64,000 nucleotides of DNA from JBPRGG01 sp051418075 (lineage in GTDB: Bacteria; Bacteroidota; Bacteroidia; Cytophagales; Cyclobacteriaceae): contig JBPRGG010000042.1 of NCBI GenBank assembly GCA_051418075.1, forward strand, positions 1-64,000, in the 5' to 3' direction. The notes under the pieces are model-generated. The model was not told the origin of the DNA and did not search any database. It saw only the letters and a list, made by a program, of their open reading frames with translations. Shown here in pieces: positions 16,020 through 24,351 of the stretch; positions within the stretch are counted from its first letter, which is position 1, and each line of letters opens with the position of its first letter. The translations under genes were made by a program, and so were the position numbers.

Positions 16020-18806
16020 TTATCTTTTTAAGGTAATATGACCTTTATATACCTGTGATTCATCTAAATAAATCACATAAAAATATATATCGTCAGGAGC
16101 TGTATGCTGATCATTAAAATGGTAAACGTTGGTTTGTCCCTGCCACACGTTTTGTTCATTATTGTATTCCTTTTGCTGATATATCAGGATGTTGTGCCGG
16201 TTAAAGATTCGGACCTGGTTGTCTGGATATTCTTCAATATGTTCAATGATCCATTTTTGGTTGAATTCATCATTGTTGGGAGATATACCTTGGTAAACAA
16301 TTATTTCATCCCGGACTGGCAATATGGTAATATTTACCCGGGCCTGATTGGCTGAAACTATACCATTGGTATAGGCCTGCCAGGTAAATGAAGTGGTTCC
16401 GTTCCAGTTTTCTATGGTTTCCAGCCTTAAATCATTTAGTTCCTGAAGATGCAGCTGATCGCCTGTTTGTAAAATCTGATCAGCCAAATATAAAATAACA
16501 CCATCTGGCAGGCTTAATATAATTATCTTTTCTAAAGCATCTGCTTCAGGGTCAGACACAGCATTTGTGAACTGATCAGCCTTAAAGAAGTATTCCTCAT
16601 CTTCCTTTAGTTGAACCTCTATATCGCTGATCATTGACGGATCGTCGATACAATTGACTTGCAAGAAAACCTGAGCTTCAGCCTCAGCTTGGGCTTCATC
16701 TTCTATTCGGTAGGTAAGTGAAAAATTTCCGCAACTATTTGCAGCAGGAGTAATATTTATCCGTTGATCTGATAAAATCTGCCCTTTTACTTGTTGACCG
16801 GTGACAGATATTACTTTCAAAAAAGTGGACTCCAGGTCAAAGTCATTGGCCAAAACATCTACAATAACAGATTCATCTTCATTAATCACCCACCCCGAAT
16901 CATTAAGGGCCAATGGTGGGTCATTGACAGGCTGTATATTAAAGGTTACTGTAGATGGGAGGGAAGCGTCAAATTCATCATATACTACCAACCTCACCGA
17001 GTCAGGCCCAAAATAATCAGGTTCAGGCCTATAAACTAAATGGTTCACTTCATCTAAAGGTAGCTGCTGATGCTTTTTGATCTTTTCATTCTGAAAGGTA
17101 AGAGCTCCGTGTTGAGGTAATAAAATAAAGGATAAGGCTTTTAACAGATGTGTATCGGCATCATGATAATGCTGCTCAAACATTGGAGCAGTAAAATTGA
17201 AAGGTAAATCTTCCCACATTTCTACAGTAAATTTTTCAAGTACCGGAGCCTTTGTAGCTGGTCTTATTGTTACCTGTACGGTGGCAGTTTCTGAAGCTTC
17301 GCCATCAGAAACTGTATAGCTAAATGTTATTATTCCATTCAGCTCAGGTTCGGGGCTGAAATTTAACTGGTTGTTTATTAAGGTCAGCAGCCCGTAATCA
17401 GGGTCAATATTGCTTGCGGTAAGGCTTAATTGATCAAAATCAGGATCTCTGTCATTGAGCAGGACATCAAAAAGAGCAGTTTGGCCCTGGTCAATTGAAA
17501 AACTATCGTTTACAGCAATAGGAGGATCATTTTCTGCTGTAATGTTCAGGTGAACTTTGGCAGGATTTTCGGAAAACAACTTCCCATCCGAAGCATTCCA
17601 GGAAAACTGATCTGTACCATGATAATTTTTAACCGGTTTGTATTTTAATTCTGCCAGTTGTTGGGGGCTTAAAAGTGTATTAGGTAATACCTCCGAATCA
17701 TTGAGGCTTAAGCTACCATCAGAAGGTAAAGTCATGATTTTAATTTGTTGAAGCTCATCACCATCGGGGTCGGAAAATTTATTTTTGAATTCAGAAAAAT
17801 CAAAAATCAGGAGCTGATCTTCATCAAGAGTTAATTGTAGATCCGTCAGTAAAGGCGCTTGATTATCAGGAATCACCTTGATCGATATTTTAGCTGGCGA
17901 TGCAGCATATGCTTGCCCGTCCGAACCATTCCACTTGATATAATCCTGACCGGTAAAATCTTTATAAGGAATATATTGTAAGGAGGCGATCTCATCATAA
18001 AGTATCCTTTGATTAGCGGCAAGGTTAGATCCGTTCAATTTCAAGATACCTTGTGCTGGTAGTTCTGTTATTTTTAATTTTACTAAAATATTGCCATCGT
18101 CATCATGAAAATTTTCTGTGAAGTCTTTTGGGGTAAAAGTGTAAGTGGTGTTAGTAAATAACTCGATGGCTGAATTATGCAAATCCGGAGGTTGATTATA
18201 GTAGGGATTATAAATATATACCCAGGCCATATCAGTATGATTGTCAGTATCGGTAATTTTGTATCTTAAGGAATCTTTTTGAAAATTCAGATGGCTGAGT
18301 TCGTATTTGATATTGGCACTTATATTATTTACCTGGCCAAATACAGGAGGAGTTACGATCTGAATGCTGACACCTTTTTCATGGTAGTCATTCTTCAAGA
18401 CTTTAAGTAGATGTTCCCCGGTGACCAAAATATGATATACATCATTGGCCGCAAAAATTTTTTCATTGTCAGCAATGGTCAGATATAAGTATGCCTGACT
18501 GCAATTGGAAGGATTTGTTGATGAACAAATTTCATATAAAATGGTGTTGGTGCCACTATCATCATACTTTACTTTAATTTTATTACCTTCAATTTTTGGA
18601 TTGAATTCCGGATCAGCATGATTGGTGTAGGAAATTATTTTAATGGTCACTTCTTCATCATACAGGTCATTTTTCAATACATCGATCAAGTGGGTTTCAT
18701 CATCTTTTATAGCTGCATGATCTTCATAGGCAATTAAGCTTTGAGCTGATGCATTAAAAAAAAATATAATGCTAAAAAAAATAACATATGTTGTTTTATT
18801 GAACAT
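16020..18806 (-). CDS. Secreted cadherin/Ig-like repeat protein with T9SS type B sorting domain
   Basis: 928 residues with a signal peptide (about 1-22). Tandem beta-sandwich repeats follow, of the kind seen in tandem-95/cadherin-like proteins: VNDPPLALNDSGWVINEDESVIVDVLANDFD, FSYTVSDGEASETATVQVTI and several LxLNDSEVLPN/FSWNASDGKLFSENPAKV units that bind calcium in relatives. The last 95 residues are the gliding-motility-associated (type B) C-terminal domain: GISPNNDEFNQKWIIEHI, NQVRIFNRHN and a terminal GHITLKR. It should be exported by Sec, then by T9SS, and held at the surface with the adjacent PorP/SprF. Probable adhesin or surface filament. First gene of the operon; a -7-like element lies 20 nt upstream of its ATG. 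Confidence 0.92.
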   Translation of the reverse strand: MFNKTTYVIFFSIIFFFNASAQSLIAYEDHAAIKDDETHLIDVLKNDLYDEEVTIKIISYTNHADPEFNPKIEGNKIKVKYDDSGTNTILYEICSSTNPSNCSQAYLYLTIADNEKIFAANDVYHILVTGEHLLKVLKNDYHEKGVSIQIVTPPVFGQVNNISANIKYELSHLNFQKDSLRYKITDTDNHTDMAWVYIYNPYYNQPPDLHNSAIELFTNTTYTFTPKDFTENFHDDDGNILVKLKITELPAQGILKLNGSNLAANQRILYDEIASLQYIPYKDFTGQDYIKWNGSDGQAYAASPAKISIKVIPDNQAPLLTDLQLTLDEDQLLIFDFSEFKNKFSDPDGDELQQIKIMTLPSDGSLSLNDSEVLPNTLLSPQQLAELKYKPVKNYHGTDQFSWNASDGKLFSENPAKVHLNITAENDPPIAVNDSFSIDQGQTALFDVLLNDRDPDFDQLSLTASNIDPDYGLLTLINNQLNFSPEPELNGIITFSYTVSDGEASETATVQVTIRPATKAPVLEKFTVEMWEDLPFNFTAPMFEQHYHDADTHLLKALSFILLPQHGALTFQNEKIKKHQQLPLDEVNHLVYRPEPDYFGPDSVRLVVYDEFDASLPSTVTFNIQPVNDPPLALNDSGWVINEDESVIVDVLANDFDLESTFLKVISVTGQQVKGQILSDQRINITPAANSCGNFSLTYRIEDEAQAEAEAQVFLQVNCIDDPSMISDIEVQLKEDEEYFFKADQFTNAVSDPEADALEKIIILSLPDGVILYLADQILQTGDQLHLQELNDLRLETIENWNGTTSFTWQAYTNGIVSANQARVNITILPVRDEIIVYQGISPNNDEFNQKWIIEHIEEYPDNQVRIFNRHNILIYQQKEYNNEQNVWQGQTNVYHFNDQHTAPDDIYFYVIYLDESQVYKGHITLKR

Positions 18807-18826
18807 AGCACTACTAATGTATCAAT

Positions 18827-18834
18827 CAAATTTA
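18827..18834 (-). promoter_or_regulatory. -7 promoter element for the surface operon
   Basis: The minus strand reads TAAATTTG, a match to the Bacteroidota TAnnTTTG -7 element, ending 20 nt before the ATG of the cargo gene. No clear -33 TTTG/TTG partner was found. It would drive the six-gene unit 18806 to 8407. Confidence 0.5.
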
Positions 18835-19101
18835 CATCAGGTGCGGTTCATTTTTTAATAGGCCTTATTTTTAAATTACATATGTAAGATTTTTGTATGG
18901 AATTGTTAAATAACCTCCTGAGGTTTCAACTTGGTTTATCATTAATATGCATCAGTTTTAACAATCCTTCACTTATTAAAAGCAATCCCACCAATACAGT
19001 CAGTCCTAAGGACTACTACTTTTAGGGACAACACATTATTTTTTGATGCAGATGTGGCTGAGGGCAGATGTTCCGAATTGGTTTCATTCTGAAAATTCCT
19101 G

Positions 19102-19121
19102 ATCATGAAAAAAGTCATGAT
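19102..19121 (-). terminator. Weak hairpin after the slipin gene
   Basis: ATCATGA and TCATGAT form a 7 bp stem around a 6 nt loop, 12 nt beyond the slipin stop. On the minus strand the loop is CTTTTT and no long U run follows the stem, so termination here is only possible, not clear. Confidence 0.3.
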
Positions 19122-19133
19122 GAATACCCTCCT

Positions 19134-20012
19134 TTACTTTTGGGGAGGCTCTCCGGTTTTGGAAAATGAAGCCAGTCCGCCCATGGCCCCTAAGTTCATG
19201 GAATCCAAAGCTGAACTGGGTACTATTACCATGGAGCCTTTTTCTTTCAAACCTTCAAACAGCATGTTCATCCCTCTTAGATGCAGTGCTACAGGATTGT
19301 TGATATACTGTTCACTGGCCTTGGCAAATTTTTCGGCAATTTCAGTTTCAGCTGTACCTAAAATCACCCGGGCCCTCCGTTCTCTTTCAGCCTGGGCCTG
19401 CTTGCTCATGGCGTCAGCCAGGTTTTGTGGAATCACAATGTCTTTGATACCTACATTCTGACAGGTAATGCCCCAGGGGTTGGTATTGTGATCCAGCACC
19501 TTTTGCAGATCTTCCGCTATTTTATCTCTTTCCTGAAGCAGGTCAGCTAATTCATGTTTACCAATGATGTCCCTCAGGCCGGTTTGAGAAATATAGGCAA
19601 TGGCTTTTTCATATTCCTGGACTTCCAGGGCGGCTTTTTCCACATCCCATACAGTCCAGTAAACCACTGCATCCACATTTACCGGAACGGTATCCTTGGT
19701 CAGGGTTTGTTCGGCAATAAAATCCGTTACTCTGATACGTTGATCAATATATTTATCTACCCGGTCTATGATCGGGATCAGAAAAAAGATCCCCGGACCT
19801 TTTAATCCCTTATAGCTACCCATACGGAGAATCACAGCTTTTTCCCATTGATCGGCGATGCGGATGGCTCTGGATATTACAAAAGAAAAAATGATAAAGA
19901 TGACAAGGAGGGGAACATCAAATATTTCCATGGTGTATAGCCAAATGGTCAGGCTAATTAAAAGTATCAAAATGGTCATGGACACAGCATTGAAATAACC
20001 TTTGGTTTTCAT
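19134..20012 (-). CDS. Slipin/stomatin-type SPFH (band 7) membrane protein
   Basis: 292 residues from the ATG at 20012 (MKTKGYFNAVSM). The longer open frame upstream overlaps the GntR gene in another frame and has no family match, so it is rejected. Two N-terminal membrane segments (about 10-50) precede IRIADQWEKAVILRMGSYKGLKGPGIFFLIP, the entry to the band 7 domain, then QTLTKDTVPVNVDAVVYW and the coiled segment KQAQAERERRARVILGTAETEIAEKFAKA. Slipins assemble at the inner membrane and often pair with an NfeD protein, which is absent here. It starts 1 nt after the GntR stop codon, so the two are translationally linked. Role probably membrane stress or organisation; no substrate is suggested. 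Confidence 0.9.
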   Translation of the reverse strand: MKTKGYFNAVSMTILILLISLTIWLYTMEIFDVPLLVIFIIFSFVISRAIRIADQWEKAVILRMGSYKGLKGPGIFFLIPIIDRVDKYIDQRIRVTDFIAEQTLTKDTVPVNVDAVVYWTVWDVEKAALEVQEYEKAIAYISQTGLRDIIGKHELADLLQERDKIAEDLQKVLDHNTNPWGITCQNVGIKDIVIPQNLADAMSKQAQAERERRARVILGTAETEIAEKFAKASEQYINNPVALHLRGMNMLFEGLKEKGSMVIVPSSALDSMNLGAMGGLASFSKTGEPPQK

Positions 20013-20013
20013 G

Positions 20014-20382
20014 TTAATCTTGTTTTTGAAGTTGATTGATGAGGTCAGCCACGGTAAAACCGTAGCTGTGGGCAATGGTGCGGAACTCACTGCATATATC
20101 GGCCAATTTTTTGTTTTTTTCCCTGGGCGAAAGTTGAATTTCCACCTGGCTGATGAAAGTGCCGGTTCCCTGGTGGGTTTCCAGTACATTCTGTATTTCC
20201 AGTTCCTTGTATGCTTTGGCAATTGTATTCAAGTTCACCTTAAGTTCTACTGCCAGGGCTCGTACAGTGGGTAATTGTTCTCCTACTTTTAATCTTCCCG
20301 AAGCAATCCCGTATTTGATCTGATCTATGATCTGTCGATAAAATGGAACGCCTGCTTTGGGATCTAATATAAAATTTATCAT
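20014..20382 (-). CDS. Small GntR-family regulator (YtrA-like)
   Basis: 122 residues from the ATG at 20382 (MINFILDPKAGVPFYRQI). The longer frame reaching 20556 runs through the promoter and lacks homology. The winged helix covers about 12-78: FYRQIIDQIKYGIASGRL, KVGEQLPTVRALAVELKVN and NTIAKAYKELEIQNVLETHQGTGTFI. The tail after it is only about 40 residues, as in the YtrA subgroup, which lacks a large ligand domain. Such regulators usually repress their own operon, often an ABC transporter or membrane protein. Here the cotranscribed target is the slipin. A palindrome overlapping its own promoter supports autoregulation. Confidence 0.88.
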   Translation of the reverse strand: MINFILDPKAGVPFYRQIIDQIKYGIASGRLKVGEQLPTVRALAVELKVNLNTIAKAYKELEIQNVLETHQGTGTFISQVEIQLSPREKNKKLADICSEFRTIAHSYGFTVADLINQLQKQD

Positions 20383-20397
20383 TACACTATTTATATA

Positions 20398-20452
20398 TTG
20401 TAATAGATGTATAGTACAAATATACAAGATTATTTTTAATTTTCCTGCAAAA
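20398..20452 (-). promoter_or_regulatory. Promoter and probable GntR operator of the gntR-slipin operon
   Basis: On the minus strand TTTG (20448-20451), a 23 nt spacer and TATATTTG (20417-20424) match the Bacteroidota promoter pattern. The 22 nt stretch 20398-20419 is an imperfect palindrome with outer arms TTGTA and TACAA and the inner word ACTATACAT. It overlaps the 3' end of the -7 element and the expected start of transcription. YtrA-type regulators bind GT(N)xAC palindromes, so occupancy would block RNA polymerase. Binding is inferred. Confidence 0.6.
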
Positions 20453-20601
20453 TCTGTAAGAAAATTAAAAGTGCGATTCTGGGAGAGAATGGGAGGGTAA
20501 GTCTGTAAAAGGAAAAGACAATTACCTTTAATTTTTAAAAAGTTTTTTTGATTCATGCAACCTTCAAACAGAGAGATTGTCTTTTATCAAAAAATATAAC
20601 C

Positions 20602-22959
20602 ATGCTCAAACACCACTTAACCCTGTTCATTCGCAACATCAAACGATCCAGAATCTATTTTTTGATTAACTTGGTGGGGCTTGGAACCGGCCTGGCCTGT
20701 TCATTATTGATTTATCTATGGGTGGACGACGAATTGCAAATTAACCGGTTCCATCAAAATGATGCCCGCCTTTTTCAGGTGATGGAGCATCAGCCCTATA
20801 CAGATTATATCATGACTACCACATCTACTCCCGGAATACTGGCCCCGGAGCTGGAAAAAGAAATTCCGGAGATTGAATTAGCAACCACATTAACCTGGAT
20901 CAATACCTACACACTCACCTCGGGACAGGACCACAATGTGAAAGCTGATGGATACCATGTCAGTCCCAACTTTTTTCAAACCTTTTCCTATCCTGTAATT
21001 ATGGGTGACCCCCTGAAAGCACTGGAGGATAAACATGCTATGGCTATATCTGAAAGTCTGGCTGTTAAGCTGTTTGGAGGGGTTGATGAGGCAATTGGCC
21101 AGACCGTAACAAGAAACCATGATCAACTATTTAAGGTGACTGCCGTTTTTGAGGATACGCCGGCCCAAACCACCGATAATTTTGATTTTGTAATGCCTGT
21201 TAAGGATTTCCTGGACAGCAATAAATGGGCTAATTCGTGGGGCAACAACGGTCCTGGAACAGTAGTAGTGCTGCATCAGGATGCAGATTCGGAGCAGGTA
21301 TCTGAAAAGATAGCAGATTTTATCCAAAAAAGAGAGGAAGAATCACGCATTACCTTATTTTTAAAACCTTTCGGAGAACTTTATTTATTCGGCCGGTATG
21401 AACAGGGGGTGCTGACCGGGGGAAGAATAGAATATGTGATCATTTTTTCTGCTATCGCAGTCATTATTCTTGTGATAGCTTGTATCAACTTTATGAACCT
21501 GGCTACAGCCCGGGCTTCCAAAAAGGTCAAAGAGATCGGTATAAAGAAATCGGTAGGGGCCCAGAATGAAGTGTTAGTACTTCAATTCCTCACTGAATCG
21601 GTAGTGACTGCTTTAATGGCCTTGCTTGCTGCTTTTCTGCTTATTGGATTGGTACTTCCTCATTTCAATACCATTACAGATAAACAGATCTCATTTCCTA
21701 TGTTTGATCTTAAGTTCTTGCTTATCAGTCTAATAACTACTATCGTCACCGGAATCCTGGCTGGCAGTTACCCGGCGCTCTACCTCACCAGGTTTAACCC
21801 GGCCAATGTGCTGAAAGGTAAACTACCTGGCTCTTTCAGCGAGATACTGGTCAGGAAAGGATTGGTAGTTTTTCAGTTTTTTCTTTCCATCATCCTAATT
21901 GTATCGGTGATCGTGATCTCAGAGCAGCTTTCCTATGTACAACATAAGAACCTGGGTTATAAAAAAGAAAATGTGATCCGATTTTCCCGCGAGGGCAGGG
22001 TAAAGGATAATTTTCATACCTTCCTGGAGGAAGTGATAAAGATCCCGGGGGTAAAGAATGCTGCAGTTACAGGGCATAGTTTGCTGGGTAGAAACAGTAA
22101 TACAATGGGAGTTTCCTGGCCGGGAAAAGATCCGGAAATGCAAATACTATTCGAAAATGTGCGTGTTTCGGAGAGTTTTTTGGAGACCATGGGCCTTAAA
22201 ATGAAAGCGGGCCGCTTCTTTGATGAAGCTTATCCGGCTGATTCAGCTAAAATCATCTTTAATGAAGCAGCCATCAAAGCAATGGGATTGGAAGATCCGG
22301 TGGGTCAGGTAGTACGACTTTGGGATGAAACTGACCTGGAGATCATCGGGGTGGTAAAGGATTTTCATTTTCAGTCACTACATGAGCCGGTCAATCCCCT
22401 GTTTTTTTTGCTGGAGCCAACTGGTGCATGGAATATCATGGTAAGCCTTGATGGCTCCCATACCCGGGAAACACTGGTTTCTCTTAAGGAATTTTATCAA
22501 GCCTACAATCCCGGGTTTGTGTTTGATTATGAATTCATGGATGAAAATTATGCCAGGATGTATTCAGCCGAACAGCGCGTGAGTATCTTATCCAAATATT
22601 TTGCAGGGTTTGCTGTGATGATCTCCTGTCTTGGACTATTAGGGCTTTCCATATTTATGGCAGAGCGCAAGCTCAAGGAAATAGGTATACGGAAGATCCT
22701 GGGATCATCATCATGGAACATCGTTTTGTTACTTACCAGTAATTTTTCCAAAACCGTATTTATTGCTATTCTTCTTTCTATTCCTGTAAGCTATTATATG
22801 CTGCAACAATGGCTCAATAAGTTTGCTTTCCGAATTGAAATACAGGTCTGGTATTTTATAATAGCTGCAGTGGCGGCATTATTGGTTGCCTGGTTAACAG
22901 TGGCTTCTCAGGCATTTAAGGCGGCTAAAGTAAATCCGGTAAATTGCCTCAAAGAGTGA
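20602..22959 (+). CDS. ABC transporter permease, double MacB/FtsX type
   Basis: 785 residues from the ATG at 20602 (MLKHHLTLFIRNIKRSRIYF). The 18 codons upstream in frame do not resemble any paralog's N-terminus. First core domain from FHQNDARLFQVM; membrane segments near 275-415; FARxxxKVKEIGIKKSVGA coupling segment; second core with IIGVVKDFHFQSLHEPVNPLFF; final coupling motif ERKLKEIGIRKILGS; C-terminus NPVNCLKE. It is a stand-alone plus-strand gene, divergent from gntR and convergent with the glycosidase gene 30 nt downstream. No ATPase is linked. It shares most N-terminal detail with the relic at 7752. Confidence 0.9.
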   Translation: MLKHHLTLFIRNIKRSRIYFLINLVGLGTGLACSLLIYLWVDDELQINRFHQNDARLFQVMEHQPYTDYIMTTTSTPGILAPELEKEIPEIELATTLTWINTYTLTSGQDHNVKADGYHVSPNFFQTFSYPVIMGDPLKALEDKHAMAISESLAVKLFGGVDEAIGQTVTRNHDQLFKVTAVFEDTPAQTTDNFDFVMPVKDFLDSNKWANSWGNNGPGTVVVLHQDADSEQVSEKIADFIQKREEESRITLFLKPFGELYLFGRYEQGVLTGGRIEYVIIFSAIAVIILVIACINFMNLATARASKKVKEIGIKKSVGAQNEVLVLQFLTESVVTALMALLAAFLLIGLVLPHFNTITDKQISFPMFDLKFLLISLITTIVTGILAGSYPALYLTRFNPANVLKGKLPGSFSEILVRKGLVVFQFFLSIILIVSVIVISEQLSYVQHKNLGYKKENVIRFSREGRVKDNFHTFLEEVIKIPGVKNAAVTGHSLLGRNSNTMGVSWPGKDPEMQILFENVRVSESFLETMGLKMKAGRFFDEAYPADSAKIIFNEAAIKAMGLEDPVGQVVRLWDETDLEIIGVVKDFHFQSLHEPVNPLFFLLEPTGAWNIMVSLDGSHTRETLVSLKEFYQAYNPGFVFDYEFMDENYARMYSAEQRVSILSKYFAGFAVMISCLGLLGLSIFMAERKLKEIGIRKILGSSSWNIVLLLTSNFSKTVFIAILLSIPVSYYMLQQWLNKFAFRIEIQVWYFIIAAVAALLVAWLTVASQAFKAAKVNPVNCLKE

Positions 22960-22988
22960 GTTTATCCAGGTCTGGTTTGTATTGGCAT

Positions 22989-24341
22989 TTAATAGCTAAA
23001 TCCCAATTTATTTAATCCGGCCTGTATTTCCGGGGCCTGCATAAACAGGTTCCACAGTAAACCGGATCGGTGATTTTCAATCATCACCACAATCGGTCCC
23101 TGATCGATGGCCAGGTATTTTTGAGGGTACCAATCATATTCAGGACTGAAAGCATCATAGAATCCATAGGGCCCCCAGACTTTCTCTTTCAGATCATAGT
23201 AAAGATGTTTGATCACAGCCATACTTTCTTCCGGCGTATAGGGATAGGAGGATAAAGCTGCCGTGGGAGAAATTACCCCTTTATCCCGATCACCGCCGGG
23301 AGCATGACCGGCATATCCATTAATGGTATAACTGGAGGTTAAACCCCAGGCATCTGCCCCATATCCTTCATAATCATAGGGGTTTTCGATACACCATTGC
23401 CGATTGATCAAAGTGTGGTGAGTATTATGTTGCCAGTAATCGGCATATTGATCTTTCAGATTACGCGGGTCCAGTCCCAGATAGGAATAGTGGGCCCAGA
23501 ATAAGGGTCCGCCATAGCCTTTGCTGTCATTGTGATGCAGGGAAAGCCAGTAATCATAAGCCCGGGTGGTGTCCCTGATCTGGCCATTCCTGGCCCATCC
23601 CTGATGATAAACCTGGGTGGGTACGCCATGAGTGGGCGAAGAGGCAGCCAGAATATAGGTGATCAGGCATTCATTGTACCCATGTATGGCAAAATTCATA
23701 TCCCAACCATAATTCGGCGACCAATGCCAGTAAAGTACATTTTCAGATCCATTTTTGGTAAACCAATCCCATTCCACCTGGCGCCAAAGTGTATCAATTT
23801 TGGCTGCCAACTGCTTTTCCTGGTTATTACCATCCTTAAGATATTCCCGTACTGCCAGTAATCCATGGATCATGAAGGATGTCTCCACCAGGTCTGCCCC
23901 ATCATCTTTGGCGCTGAAAGGTTTAACCTGGCCGGTATTACCATGCAGCCAGTGGGGCCATACACCATGGAAACGATCAGCCGTATCCAGATAATTCACA
24001 ATATGTTCCAGTCGCTGTACTCCTTCCTCACGGCTGATAAAATTTCTCTCAATTCCAACCAAAATAGCCATAACCCCAAATCCTGATCCGCCTATAGTCA
24101 CCACATGCTGATCATTTTGAGGGTATACTCCATCCATATGAATACGCTCCCGGGCTAATCCAGAAGTAGGTTCAGCGCCTTGCCAGAAGTAATTGAAAGT
24201 TTGCTTTTGTACCAGGGTCAGCAAGGAATCATCGGATAGTTGTTCCTGGTTGTCCGAATTTTGATCTGCCTGTTGAGAAGGCTTGCAGGCTAAAAAAATA
24301 AATAGCCAAAGGGAATTAATGAGAATCAAAAAATGCTTCAT
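22989..24341 (-). CDS. Lipoprotein of the PF10091 glucoamylase-like / GH144-like family
   Basis: 450 residues. The signal peptide ends in a lipobox (FLAC, Cys19). The whole mature part is one alpha/alpha-toroid-type catalytic domain with conserved stretches shared with its neighbour: FNYFWQGAEPTSGLARER, GGSGFGVMAILVGIERNFI, DGADLVETSFMIHGLLAVREYL, LYWHWSPNYGWDMNFAIHGYNE and AIDQGPIVVMIENHRSGLLWN. Pfam calls this a putative glucoamylase, but characterised Bacteroidota members (GH144) are endo-beta-1,2-glucanases, so beta-1,2-glucan is the better substrate guess. It follows its paralog by 10 nt and is surely cotranscribed. No SusC/SusD pair is nearby. Confidence 0.85.
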   Translation of the reverse strand: MKHFLILINSLWLFIFLACKPSQQADQNSDNQEQLSDDSLLTLVQKQTFNYFWQGAEPTSGLARERIHMDGVYPQNDQHVVTIGGSGFGVMAILVGIERNFISREEGVQRLEHIVNYLDTADRFHGVWPHWLHGNTGQVKPFSAKDDGADLVETSFMIHGLLAVREYLKDGNNQEKQLAAKIDTLWRQVEWDWFTKNGSENVLYWHWSPNYGWDMNFAIHGYNECLITYILAASSPTHGVPTQVYHQGWARNGQIRDTTRAYDYWLSLHHNDSKGYGGPLFWAHYSYLGLDPRNLKDQYADYWQHNTHHTLINRQWCIENPYDYEGYGADAWGLTSSYTINGYAGHAPGGDRDKGVISPTAALSSYPYTPEESMAVIKHLYYDLKEKVWGPYGFYDAFSPEYDWYPQKYLAIDQGPIVVMIENHRSGLLWNLFMQAPEIQAGLNKLGFSY

Positions 24342-24351
24342 GTGTTACTAT

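Larger units (their letters stand above)
18807..19133. other. Intergenic region with operon leader and slipin downstream hairpin
   Basis: 327 bp between the start of the surface operon and the end of the slipin gene, both on the minus strand. It holds the -7 element at 18827 and the hairpin at 19102-19121. Otherwise AT-rich with no gene. Confidence 0.5.

Noticed and set aside
20013..20222. Longer N-terminus for the slipin
   Set aside because: It overlaps gntR in a different frame, and the band 7 protein plus its membrane segments begin at the ATG at 20012.
20383..20556. Longer N-terminus for the GntR regulator
   Set aside because: The extension covers the promoter and operator palindrome and lacks similarity to the family; start set at 20382.
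22960..22988. Terminator between convergent permease and glycosidase genes
   Set aside because: No stem of more than a few base pairs could be found in the 29 nt gap.
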